8,813 bases of DNA from B120-G9 sp034659895 (GTDB lineage: Bacteria; Zixibacteria; MSB-5A5; GN15; FEB-12). A program made the translations under genes and the position numbers. This document shows, piece by piece, positions 1 to 5,454 of the stretch. A model generated the notes under the pieces. The model was given only the letters and a program-made list of their open reading frames with translations. It searched no databases and was not told the origin of the DNA. The stretch covers positions 1 through 8,813 of the forward strand of contig JAYEIF010000211.1 of NCBI GenBank assembly GCA_034659895.1. Reading direction: 5' to 3'. Each line of letters begins with the position of its first letter. Positions within the stretch are counted from its first letter, which is position 1.

Positions 1-15
1 CTTGTCTCCGCCCTG

Positions 16-30
16 CCTGTCGCAGACAGG
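16..30. repeat. Perfect 6-bp inverted repeat (hairpin)
   Basis: CCTGTC-GCA-GACAGG is a perfect 6-bp stem with a 3-nt loop, and G-U wobble pairs could extend it by about two pairs in RNA. It lies in GC-rich non-coding DNA 15 bp from a second hairpin at 45-65. The arrangement resembles a REP-type element, but only one copy is visible here. No T-run follows on either strand, so a terminator role is unlikely. Confidence 0.5.
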
Positions 31-44
31 TGTGTGTATAGAAA

Positions 45-65
45 CGGGCGACACAAGGCCGCCCG
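45..65. repeat. GC-rich inverted repeat CGGGCG-N9-CGCCCG
   Basis: A perfect 6-bp GC-only stem (45-50 with 60-65) encloses a 9-nt loop, ACACAAGGC. Together with the neighbouring hairpin it gives this edge of the window a composition unlike the flanking genes. It could be a dispersed palindromic repeat or an mRNA 3'-end stabiliser of a unit extending beyond the window. There is no poly-T tail. Confidence 0.5.
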
Positions 66-196
66 CTACGCGAATTTGAGATTGTGGTACATAATAACTA
101 ATTATTCAACAAGCCCTAAATACAGTAGATCAGGCGGCCTGCCGACTGACACAAATGGTGAAACCAGTATGGAAGTTCCCCACCCTACCGAGCAAC

Positions 197-227
197 AGCT
201 ATTTTGTAGCAATAGCTACTTTGTAGC
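197..227. repeat. Two near-identical 14-bp hairpin repeats at the 3' end of the PfkB gene
   Basis: AGCTATTTTGTAGC (197-210) and AGCTACTTTGTAGC (214-227) match at 13 of 14 bases with a 17-bp period. Each is itself an inverted repeat: GCTAC-TTT-GTAGC is perfect, and the other copy has one wobble pair. They encode the last residues of the kinase and its TAG stop. Their role is unknown; they could arise from a small local duplication that extended the C-terminus, or fold at the end of the message. Confidence 0.5.
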
Positions 228-1131
228 CGGTCATCGCCAGAAGTTTCTCCTGACGTTTGCGTATCATTGTCTCAGTCATTGAGAAATCAGGACCTGTATT
301 CTCTATCATCACCGATGAAGTACACGAGGCGTAACATCCCGCACGACGAAGGTCCCCTCCGCTTTTGAAATACTCAAAAGTAAACCCAGCCATATAAGTA
401 TCACCAGCACCTGTTGAATCCAACAGATTTATGCCGTATGGTGGAATGTCATAGAACTGCTTACCGTCAAAAATAATCGAGCCCAGTTCCGCAAGCGTGA
501 CGATAACAATTTTCGGACCCCAAGAATGTATTATTCGAGCTGCTTCATACGGATTTTTGCGACAATCAATTCCGGTAAGGATTTGGCCTTCAAGTTCGTT
601 TGGCTTGACGATATCAAACTGTCCAAGAGTTTCTTCAATTCCGTCAACCTTCTCATGGTAAATACGTCCATCCTTGTCAGCATCGCGGATTAAACCCTGC
701 GGATCGCAGAAAAACAATCCGTCAAATGTCTGCCGAATACTAAGGATATTTTCAAACGATACTTCACCAAGGATTGGCCCAATCAAAACCGCCTTGGCAT
801 CGGAATACCACGAAGGATTGACTTGCCCAATATCAGATGCCCTGCCCAGCAAATCGAGCGTGCGGTTACCATAGTTGTCATAATAGATAAGGGAAAACCC
901 GCCGGTCTCTTTCGATGGGATTATTTCATACTCAATTCCGTGTTTGGCAAGATCAATAGAAAAATCTTCTTTGAAATCATCGCCCACTGCCCCTACTAAC
1001 CGGGTTGGCTCGTTCATTTTTGAAAGCGCAAGGACAGCATTGGTTGAACAACCGGAGAGCACCCGCCCGTTGGGAATCACTTTCTGTGTTTTTATGTAAT
1101 CGTAAACTGGATTACCGATAGCAGTTATCAT
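199..1131 (-). CDS. PfkB/ribokinase-family carbohydrate kinase
   Basis: This cytoplasmic sugar, polyol or nucleoside kinase should transfer phosphate from ATP to a hydroxyl of its substrate. The 310-residue length is normal for the family. The N-terminus (IGNPVYDYI, residues 5-13) forms the first strand. GCSTNAVLALSKM (27-39) is a variant of PfkB signature 1, where the usual GG..N is GCSTN. KPNE lies at 176-179 and VTLAELGS at 211-218. Signature 2 is DSTGAGDTYMAGF (238-250), with the catalytic base Asp244 and the anion hole in GAGD. The start is ATG with a short CAGG ribosome site about 7 nt upstream. It is the last gene of the minus-strand series, 98 nt after a CDP-alcohol phosphatidyltransferase. 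The substrate cannot be read from the sequence; inositol, ribose, fructose or a nucleoside are possible, and the neighbour makes inositol worth testing. The last nine codons lie in a small tandem repeat. Confidence 0.88.
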   Translation of the reverse strand: MITAIGNPVYDYIKTQKVIPNGRVLSGCSTNAVLALSKMNEPTRLVGAVGDDFKEDFSIDLAKHGIEYEIIPSKETGGFSLIYYDNYGNRTLDLLGRASDIGQVNPSWYSDAKAVLIGPILGEVSFENILSIRQTFDGLFFCDPQGLIRDADKDGRIYHEKVDGIEETLGQFDIVKPNELEGQILTGIDCRKNPYEAARIIHSWGPKIVIVTLAELGSIIFDGKQFYDIPPYGINLLDSTGAGDTYMAGFTFEYFKSGGDLRRAGCYASCTSSVMIENTGPDFSMTETMIRKRQEKLLAMTGYKVAIATK

Positions 1132-1229
1132 ATAGAAGCCTGTTTTCTTCGGGATTTATTTTTATGAATAATTAAACAATCCAATCACAGTCTTAAATAA
1201 TGGGGAAGCAAAAAAGCACATTACCTCTC
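1132..1229 (-). other. 98-bp intergenic region before the PfkB kinase
   Basis: This AT-rich spacer separates the phosphatidyltransferase stop from the kinase start. It is long enough for a separate promoter. On the minus strand TTGGAT is followed after 17 nt by AAATAA, which is a poor match to a sigma-70 promoter. A run of T (TGCTTTTTT on the minus strand, near 1211-1219) follows the upstream gene, but I see no strong stem before it, so I do not call a terminator. Confidence 0.3.
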
Positions 1230-1853
1230 TTACACTTCGCGTTTGTCTCCAAGGACTTTTTTGGTGTAAACTAATCGTTGAATTGAAGTAATAAGCGATG
1301 CCACACCGACAATTATCAGAGCCATTTCCAACCAGCTACCTCGTGGCCAGGTTCCGATGGGTATATAAAACTCCAGCACAGAGCCAATAATTATGAGTGT
1401 AAACTTTTCCAGTCGTCCCATAATTCCGACAGCGCAGTTCTCAAGCTTTCCCATCGATTCAGCGGCTGCACGAGTATACGATGCAATTATCATTCCAAAC
1501 AGAGCAAACAATCCCCACCCCGGATGAACACGCCCCGACAGAGTGATACCTGCAAGAATAAAGAACTCACCATAGCGGTCAAAAACATGATCGAGAATAC
1601 CGCCGAAAACAGTGCCCATATTGCCAGCTCGCGCTGTGGCTCCATCAAGCATATCTGTAAACGAGGAAACAATCATCCAAAAAACGCCCCATAACCACTC
1701 TCCCTGCCAGAAAAAAATACCGGAGACAACGGAACATAAGAACGAGAACACCGTGATGACATTAGGTTTGAAGCCCATTTTAACACAGGCACGTCCCAGT
1801 AACATCGATGATTCTTCGTAAAATTGACGTTTACGCTCATTTATTGTAGGCAA
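1230..1853 (-). CDS. CDP-alcohol phosphatidyltransferase, probably of the phosphatidylinositol-phosphate synthase type
   Basis: This integral membrane enzyme transfers a phosphatidyl group from a CDP-lipid to an alcohol, making a phospholipid head group. The full CAPT signature D-xx-DG-xx-AR-x8-G-xxx-D-xxx-D is present: Asp67, Asp70, Gly71, Ala74, Arg75, Gly84, Asp88 and Asp92, whose aspartates bind metal and act in catalysis. About six hydrophobic segments (roughly 33-50, 54-66, 94-106, 112-126, 151-165, 175-191) fit the six-helix fold at 207 residues. ASYTRAAAESMG (124-135) followed by GIMGRLEK (143-150) resembles the SY.RARAE..G and G...R.ER pattern of archaeal and mycobacterial inositol-phosphate-using members, with the usual second Arg of RARAE replaced by Ala. 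The start is TTG, with AAGGGA about 9 nt upstream and an in-frame TGA shortly before it. Phosphatidylglycerol-phosphate synthase activity remains an alternative. Confidence 0.87.
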   Translation of the reverse strand: MPTINERKRQFYEESSMLLGRACVKMGFKPNVITVFSFLCSVVSGIFFWQGEWLWGVFWMIVSSFTDMLDGATARAGNMGTVFGGILDHVFDRYGEFFILAGITLSGRVHPGWGLFALFGMIIASYTRAAAESMGKLENCAVGIMGRLEKFTLIIIGSVLEFYIPIGTWPRGSWLEMALIIVGVASLITSIQRLVYTKKVLGDKREV

Positions 1854-1966
1854 AACTGTAATTCCCTTTTTCAGTCAAACCTGATCAAATAATATATGAG
1901 ATTGAGTGACAAGTTGATCGGGTTTTTTATAGCTATAAGTACTATTTATAGCAAATGCCAATACGA
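1854..1966 (-). other. 113-bp intergenic region with a hairpin, before the phosphatidyltransferase
   Basis: The spacer contains GCTATAA-N7-TTATAGC (1932-1938 with 1946-1952), a perfect 7-bp stem. On the minus strand it is followed by an A-run rather than a U-run, so it is not a standard terminator for the upstream gene. Further along, GATCAA (1883-1888) and TTGATC (1914-1919) form a wider inverted repeat. On the minus strand TTGTCA is followed 17 nt later by TTTGAT, a weak candidate promoter for the phosphatidyltransferase. The ribosome site AAGGGA lies just before the TTG start. Confidence 0.4.
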
Positions 1967-2194
1967 CTATTTTTGCAACTTGTTGTACTCCTGCACCAAT
2001 GAAGCAATACGCTCGTCATCCCAACCTTTCTGCTTGGCCAGTTCTTCCAATGTTCCCCAGAATGGCTCGCCACATACAACACAAGGCAACCCCTGAATTA
2101 TCAGAAAACCAACCAAATCAGGGTGGTCATCAATAAACTCGTCAATTCTTGTCTTAGGTTCCAGCATTATTCTATCAGAATGTATAACCTTCAT
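1967..2194 (-). CDS. Small DUF1858-like protein with a CxxC motif
   Basis: This 75-residue soluble protein has an N-terminal segment of the form MKVIHSDRIMLEPKTRIDEFI, then a helix ending in DLVGFLIIQGLP, then Cys38-Val-Val-Cys41-GEPFWGTLEELAKQKGWDDERI. The pattern, hydrophobic helix then G.xC.xC then a TLEE helix then 'G.d.e.i', matches the DUF1858 family as I know it; these proteins often resemble the N-terminal domain of hybrid-cluster or redox-related proteins. The two cysteines could bind a metal or an Fe-S cluster or form a disulfide. The ATG start lacks a close ribosome site, but a hairpin lies just upstream. It sits between PGI/PMI and the phosphatidyltransferase, which gives no clear hint about function. 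The family has no established biochemical role that I can name. Confidence 0.75.
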   Translation of the reverse strand: MKVIHSDRIMLEPKTRIDEFIDDHPDLVGFLIIQGLPCVVCGEPFWGTLEELAKQKGWDDERIASLVQEYNKLQK

Positions 2195-2264
2195 ACTGAA
2201 CGGGCAACAGCCCTTTTAGTGATACCTGAGAACAAAACGTCATATTCAAGTATAGCATATTTAT
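2195..2264 (-). promoter_or_regulatory. Spacer with a hairpin sequestering a purine-rich ribosome-site-like run, and a possible -10
   Basis: On the minus strand AAAAGGGC-TGTT-GCCC forms a 4-bp GC stem (GGGC 2202-2205 with GCCC 2210-2213 on the plus strand). It ends 7 nt before the ATG of the DUF1858-like gene. The only Shine-Dalgarno-like run, AAAGGG, is partly within the stem and is too far from the ATG (about 16 nt) unless the hairpin forms. A TATACT hexamer (249-254 of the 2000s, that is 2249-2254, minus strand) could be a -10, but I see no good -35. On the plus strand the same hairpin is followed by TTTT, but no plus-strand gene ends here. Confidence 0.3.
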
Positions 2265-3338
2265 TCAGTTACTACTTTTTAACGCTTTCTTCAGAGCTTC
2301 AATGATATTCACTGGTGTCGGGTCAACTTTATTGAGAATTGCGAGGTAGTAAGAAACAAAATCACCTAGTTGAACAAGGCTCAACATTCGTTCCAGTGGC
2401 CTTTCTCCACGTGAGTGAACATCAATCACTTCAACCTCGCGCGATTTGATAATATCCTTTACGATATTCATCCGATTCCTGATTTGTGGGTGATCATCCA
2501 TATCACGAAGGATAACTACTACTAAATGGTCTTTATGTTGAGCTATAGTTTCCGACCACGCAACCAGCTCATTGTGATTGAACTCGGCAAACTGGTTAGT
2601 AAAAGCCATATTCTTAGAGTTCTCGCACAATTGCCCTTTCCAGCGTAATCCAACAGCATTAGTTAAAGTTGGGCCAGTATAGATAATCACAACTTTTTGA
2701 TGCATCTTTTCCGCCAGAAGCTTAGCCGGATTTACAGGTGTATCGTTGTTTTCAATATATTTCTCGCGATGCTTCTTTAGTTGTGCCGAGGCATGCTCGA
2801 CCTCCTTGATAATCTTTTTTACCAAACCAATTTTCTCAAAGAAAACAAGCAAAGGAATAAAAGAATACCCCAAGGCGGCGCGTGGTTGTAACCCTGGTGG
2901 AAGTTTTGCGAGTGGAATATCGTTGAGTTTAGCCAAATCTCCAAGCAAACCGCCGGTGCTTATTGTTACCAGCATAGCCTTGCGCTCCATCGCATCCTCA
3001 ACCGCTGCCAGAGTTTCCTCGGTGTTTCCACTGTAAGATGATGCAATAACCAAGGTTTCATCATCAACATATTCCGGCAGTACATAATGACGGCAAATAT
3101 CAAACGGGATAAGCAGTCGCGAAGATAGAAAGCTTCGCATAAGTTCAGCGCCGATAGCGGAACCTCCCATACCAATCACTACTATGTTTTTAATCCCGAG
3201 AAATTCTGATGGGTCAAACTTCCACAGTTTACCAATCTTGAGAGCATCAGCCATCTGTTCGGGAAAGTCAAAGATATTATTATACATATTAGCAGGGTCA
3301 AATGCCCTGATTTGATCAACATCATCAATAATACTCAA
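2265..3338 (-). CDS. Bifunctional phosphoglucose/phosphomannose isomerase
   Basis: This cytoplasmic isomerase interconverts glucose-6-P or mannose-6-P with fructose-6-P, linking glycolysis to nucleotide-sugar synthesis. It has two SIS domains. GMGGSAIG (56-63) and SYSGNTEET (101-109) bind the sugar phosphate. Arg153 (QPRAALGYS) and Glu239 (CENSKN) match catalytic residues of the crenarchaeal bifunctional enzymes. EFNHNE (252-257) supplies the ring-opening His255, and Lys337 sits before VDPTPV near the C-terminus. The 357-residue length is a little longer than the roughly 300-350 residues usual for the family. This family is distinct from the classical PGI of most bacteria. Translation appears to begin at TTG, as the only nearby ATG is out of frame. 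It follows ptsI by 26 nt, which suggests coordinated expression with the PTS relay. Confidence 0.92.
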   Translation of the reverse strand: MSIIDDVDQIRAFDPANMYNNIFDFPEQMADALKIGKLWKFDPSEFLGIKNIVVIGMGGSAIGAELMRSFLSSRLLIPFDICRHYVLPEYVDDETLVIASSYSGNTEETLAAVEDAMERKAMLVTISTGGLLGDLAKLNDIPLAKLPPGLQPRAALGYSFIPLLVFFEKIGLVKKIIKEVEHASAQLKKHREKYIENNDTPVNPAKLLAEKMHQKVVIIYTGPTLTNAVGLRWKGQLCENSKNMAFTNQFAEFNHNELVAWSETIAQHKDHLVVVILRDMDDHPQIRNRMNIVKDIIKSREVEVIDVHSRGERPLERMLSLVQLGDFVSYYLAILNKVDPTPVNIIEALKKALKSSN

Positions 3339-3351
3339 AGTGTCATTCCTT
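3335..3351 (-). promoter_or_regulatory. TTG start region of PGI/PMI with a three-codon upstream ORF
   Basis: On the minus strand AAGGA (3351-3347) is followed directly by ATG-ACA-CTT-TGA (3346-3335) in another frame. The TGA overlaps the TTG start (3338-3336) as TTGA. The Shine-Dalgarno-like AAGGA is 8 nt from the TTG, which is ideal, but 0 nt from the ATG, which is unusable for normal initiation. This decides the TTG as the start. Whether the tiny M-T-L reading frame is ever translated is unknown. Confidence 0.6.
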
Positions 3352-3364
3352 ATGATAATTTTCT

Positions 3365-5113
3365 TTATTGTTGTCTTCCTTTTTGCGCTACTTTCAGTCC
3401 TTGAAGGCGCTTCATTAGTGTATTAAGCGATCCGCTGGATATTACCGACTTGACCAAGTGTTGAACAATGTCATAGTCAATTGATTTTATGATACGGCAA
3501 ACATCTACAATACGGCTTGGGTTCATAGACAGTGTATCTACTCCCATACCAACAAGGAGGGGAACTGCTCTGGTGTCACCTGCCAATTCACCACACACTG
3601 AAACAGGAATTCGACTCATGCGACAGGCATCCACTACCATCTTTATCATTTTAAGAACAGCAGGGTGAAACGGATTGTACAAACTAACTACCCGACTGTT
3701 CATACGATCAGCGGCTAGAACATATTGAGTGAGATCGTTTGTGCCAATTGAGATAAAATCCACCCTTTTTGCAAGGGTGTCAGCCATCATTGCCGCCGAG
3801 GGAACCTCTACCATAATGCCGAGTTCGATATTCGGGTCATATTCAATATCTTTGCGCCGTAAGCTAAGCTTCACCTGTGAGATAAGCCTTCGAGCATGAT
3901 CAACCTCAGAGCGGTCAGAAATCATAGGCAGCAATATCTTGATGTTTCGTCTTGTTGATGCCCGCAGAATAGCGCTTATCTGAGTTTTGAAAACAGCAGT
4001 CATATCCAACATAGAGCGAATTCCTCGCCATCCAAGAGCTGGGTTATTTTCAGCAGGTCTATCAGACTGATTCGCCGTTTTGTCATAACCAAGATCAAAG
4101 GTGCGCAGGATAACAGACTCCGGAGCAAATTTCTCTGCGATAGCAGAATAATAATGATACTGAATCTCCTCATCAGGAAATTCATTATTGGTTAGATAAA
4201 GAAACTCTGTTCGATATAGACCCACCGGAATTTGCTTTCCTGCCAGAATATCATCAGCCGGGCCTGGAAGACTAAGATTGGCAGCAATTCCAACCTCGTA
4301 GCCGTCCGCAGTAACCGGTGGAAAAGGTTTGAGCTTACTGATTCGTTTTATCAAGGCAGGCCCAAGTCGTTTCCGACGATTTTGATACTCAATCCATTCT
4401 TTATCTGTCGGGTTTATGATTACTTTACCGACTGTACCATCAACAATCAGGCGGCACCCGTTTGGGATAAACTTCCAACTATTTTTGGCAAGAACTACTG
4501 GTAATGTAAATGACCTTGCAAGAAGTGCCATGTGAGAATCTTCACCACCCTCCGCAGTTACGAATCCAACAGCCTTTAGATCGCGGTATGTTACAATGTC
4601 ATTGGGAGTGAAGATATTGCTAACAACGATTGTTTTAGGTGGGAGTTTCTTTATTTTTGTTCTGCCACCACTCAGATGAGAAAGAACTTTTCCGGCAACA
4701 GCTTCGATATCAATAACCATCTGGCGCATATAATAGTCGGAAGATTGTTTTAGCGGTGCAATGGCGTTTTGAATAGCCTGACTATAAATAAAGGCTGCAT
4801 TACGCCTTCTGGATCGTATCTGATTCTTTACTTCTTTTAGAAACTCGTAGTCTCCGGCTATAAGTAGTTGTGCGTCAAAGATTTTAGCAACCGGCCCCCC
4901 TGCTTTACGCAAGGCTGACTGGCGCATCTTGTGAAGTTCTTCTATTGTGATTTCGATAGCGCGTTCCAGAGTCTCCATCTCTGAAATTGTCCGCGAAGCA
5001 GGTATAGATACCTCGGCTACCTGGAAATCGCCCGGAAGAACAACATAGGAAGTTCCCAAAACAATTCCGCTTGAAATAGGTACTCCCTGAATAACTTTTC
5101 TTTTGTTGCTCAT
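3365..5113 (-). CDS. ptsI: PTS Enzyme I (phosphoenolpyruvate-protein phosphotransferase)
   Basis: This cytoplasmic protein takes phosphate from phosphoenolpyruvate onto a histidine and passes it to HPr. The 582-residue length is typical. The N-terminal domain (about 6-130) carries the HPr-binding helices. The swivelling phosphohistidine domain has GGEDSHMALLAR (189-200), with His194 as the phosphorylated residue. The C-terminal PEP-binding barrel has GLYRTEFLYL (298-307), RTFDLGYDK (337-345), NPALGWRGIR (357-366), VEVPSA (435-440), the signature DFISIGTNDLTQYVLAADR (452-470) and the active-site VCGE (506-509) with Cys507. The ATG start is preceded by a modest GTGAG site. It lies 71 nt after ptsH, with its own possible promoter. 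It is unusual that the common GG.TSH motif reads GGEDSH, placing two acidic residues before the catalytic His, and that RTFDLGGDK has Tyr for the second Gly. Confidence 0.95.
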   Translation of the reverse strand: MSNKRKVIQGVPISSGIVLGTSYVVLPGDFQVAEVSIPASRTISEMETLERAIEITIEELHKMRQSALRKAGGPVAKIFDAQLLIAGDYEFLKEVKNQIRSRRRNAAFIYSQAIQNAIAPLKQSSDYYMRQMVIDIEAVAGKVLSHLSGGRTKIKKLPPKTIVVSNIFTPNDIVTYRDLKAVGFVTAEGGEDSHMALLARSFTLPVVLAKNSWKFIPNGCRLIVDGTVGKVIINPTDKEWIEYQNRRKRLGPALIKRISKLKPFPPVTADGYEVGIAANLSLPGPADDILAGKQIPVGLYRTEFLYLTNNEFPDEEIQYHYYSAIAEKFAPESVILRTFDLGYDKTANQSDRPAENNPALGWRGIRSMLDMTAVFKTQISAILRASTRRNIKILLPMISDRSEVDHARRLISQVKLSLRRKDIEYDPNIELGIMVEVPSAAMMADTLAKRVDFISIGTNDLTQYVLAADRMNSRVVSLYNPFHPAVLKMIKMVVDACRMSRIPVSVCGELAGDTRAVPLLVGMGVDTLSMNPSRIVDVCRIIKSIDYDIVQHLVKSVISSGSLNTLMKRLQGLKVAQKGRQQ

Positions 5114-5134
5114 AACTACTCACAGTCTAAATTC

Positions 5135-5146
5135 ACATAACTATGT
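5135..5146. promoter_or_regulatory. Short palindrome ACATA-AC-TATGT near the predicted ptsI transcription start
   Basis: The 5-bp arms ACATA and TATGT surround a 2-bp centre. The palindrome directly follows the candidate TATACT -10 box on the minus strand, so it would cover the transcription start of ptsI. That is a typical place for a repressor operator, but a 10-bp match in AT-rich DNA can arise by chance and no other copy is seen in this window. Confidence 0.25.
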
Positions 5147-5176
5147 AGTATAAGCCAATAATTAGATAAAATGCAA
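5147..5176 (-). promoter_or_regulatory. Candidate promoter for ptsI
   Basis: On the minus strand TTGCAT (5176-5171) is followed after 18 nt by TATACT (5152-5147). The -10 matches TATAAT at five of six positions and the -35 matches weakly. The site lies just after the ptsH stop codon and about 35 nt before the ptsI ATG, leaving a short leader. It suggests that ptsI and the genes after it can be transcribed independently of obg-dprA-ptsH. Confidence 0.35.
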
Positions 5177-5184
5177 GCGGAATA

Positions 5185-5454
5185 TCAGTCCATTTCTCCG
5201 AAGCCGGAAGTGATAATTTCCAAAATCGCCTTCATGGCTTCTTCTTCATCAGAACCATCAACTTCAATGCTCAATTCCGAACCCATTTCCGCAGCGAGAG
5301 TCATTACTCCCATAATAGATTTACCATTGACAGGATTTCCATCCTTGGACAGAAAGACACTGGACTCAAACTGTGAAGCTATACTGACCAGGGCTGCTGA
5401 AGGGCGCGCATGCAGACCAAGCTTGTTAACTATCATGGCTTTTTTCTTTAGCAT
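5185..5454 (-). CDS. ptsH: HPr phosphocarrier protein
   Basis: This small cytoplasmic phosphocarrier accepts phosphate from Enzyme I on a histidine. The 89-residue length fits HPr. KLGLHARPSAALV (11-23) holds the active-site His15 and the conserved Arg17. NGKSIMGVMTLAAEMG (43-58) holds Ser46 in the context phosphorylated by HPr kinase/phosphorylase, so regulatory phosphorylation is expected if such a kinase is encoded elsewhere in the genome. The ATG overlaps the end of dprA by 7 nt (ATGCTAA), and GAAGAG lies 5 nt upstream as its ribosome site, so it is probably translationally coupled. The C-terminus (TSGFGEMD) is short and acidic. No sugar-specific EII protein is encoded nearby, which points to a regulatory relay or to permeases elsewhere. 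Confidence 0.95.
   Translation of the reverse strand: MLKKKAMIVNKLGLHARPSAALVSIASQFESSVFLSKDGNPVNGKSIMGVMTLAAEMGSELSIEVDGSDEEEAMKAILEIITSGFGEMD

Larger units (their letters stand above)
1..198. other. Non-coding region downstream of the PfkB gene, with GC-rich palindromes
   Basis: No credible gene lies here. The first 70 bases are GC-rich (44 of 70 by my count) compared with the AT-richer genes beside them, and contain the two hairpins listed separately. A further short palindrome, CAGGC-G-GCCTG, is at 131-141. The AT-rich part around 93-106 can form a weak AATAA/TTATT stem. On the minus strand, which is the direction of transcription of the upstream genes, no stem is followed by a U-run, so I cannot point to an intrinsic terminator for the operon. 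The region resembles degraded dispersed repeat DNA, but only a whole-genome comparison could show that. Confidence 0.5.

Noticed and set aside
197..227. A short CRISPR-like array
   Set aside because: There are only two 14-bp units with a 3-bp gap, inside coding sequence; there is no spacer-length unique sequence and no cas gene.
34..282. 82-codon plus-strand reading frame over the repeat block and the PfkB 3' end
   Set aside because: It crosses the GC-rich hairpins and the end of a clear kinase gene on the other strand, and the peptide has no recognisable domain.
1211..1229. T-run on the minus strand after the phosphatidyltransferase as a terminator
   Set aside because: I could not find a stable stem directly before the T-run.
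2202..2217. GGGC-AACA-GCCC-TTTT as a plus-strand intrinsic terminator
   Set aside because: The stem has only four base pairs, the T-run is four bases, and no plus-strand gene ends nearby.
4232..4504. 90-codon plus-strand reading frame inside ptsI
   Set aside because: It is antisense to conserved Enzyme I coding sequence; the peptide has no plausible domain.
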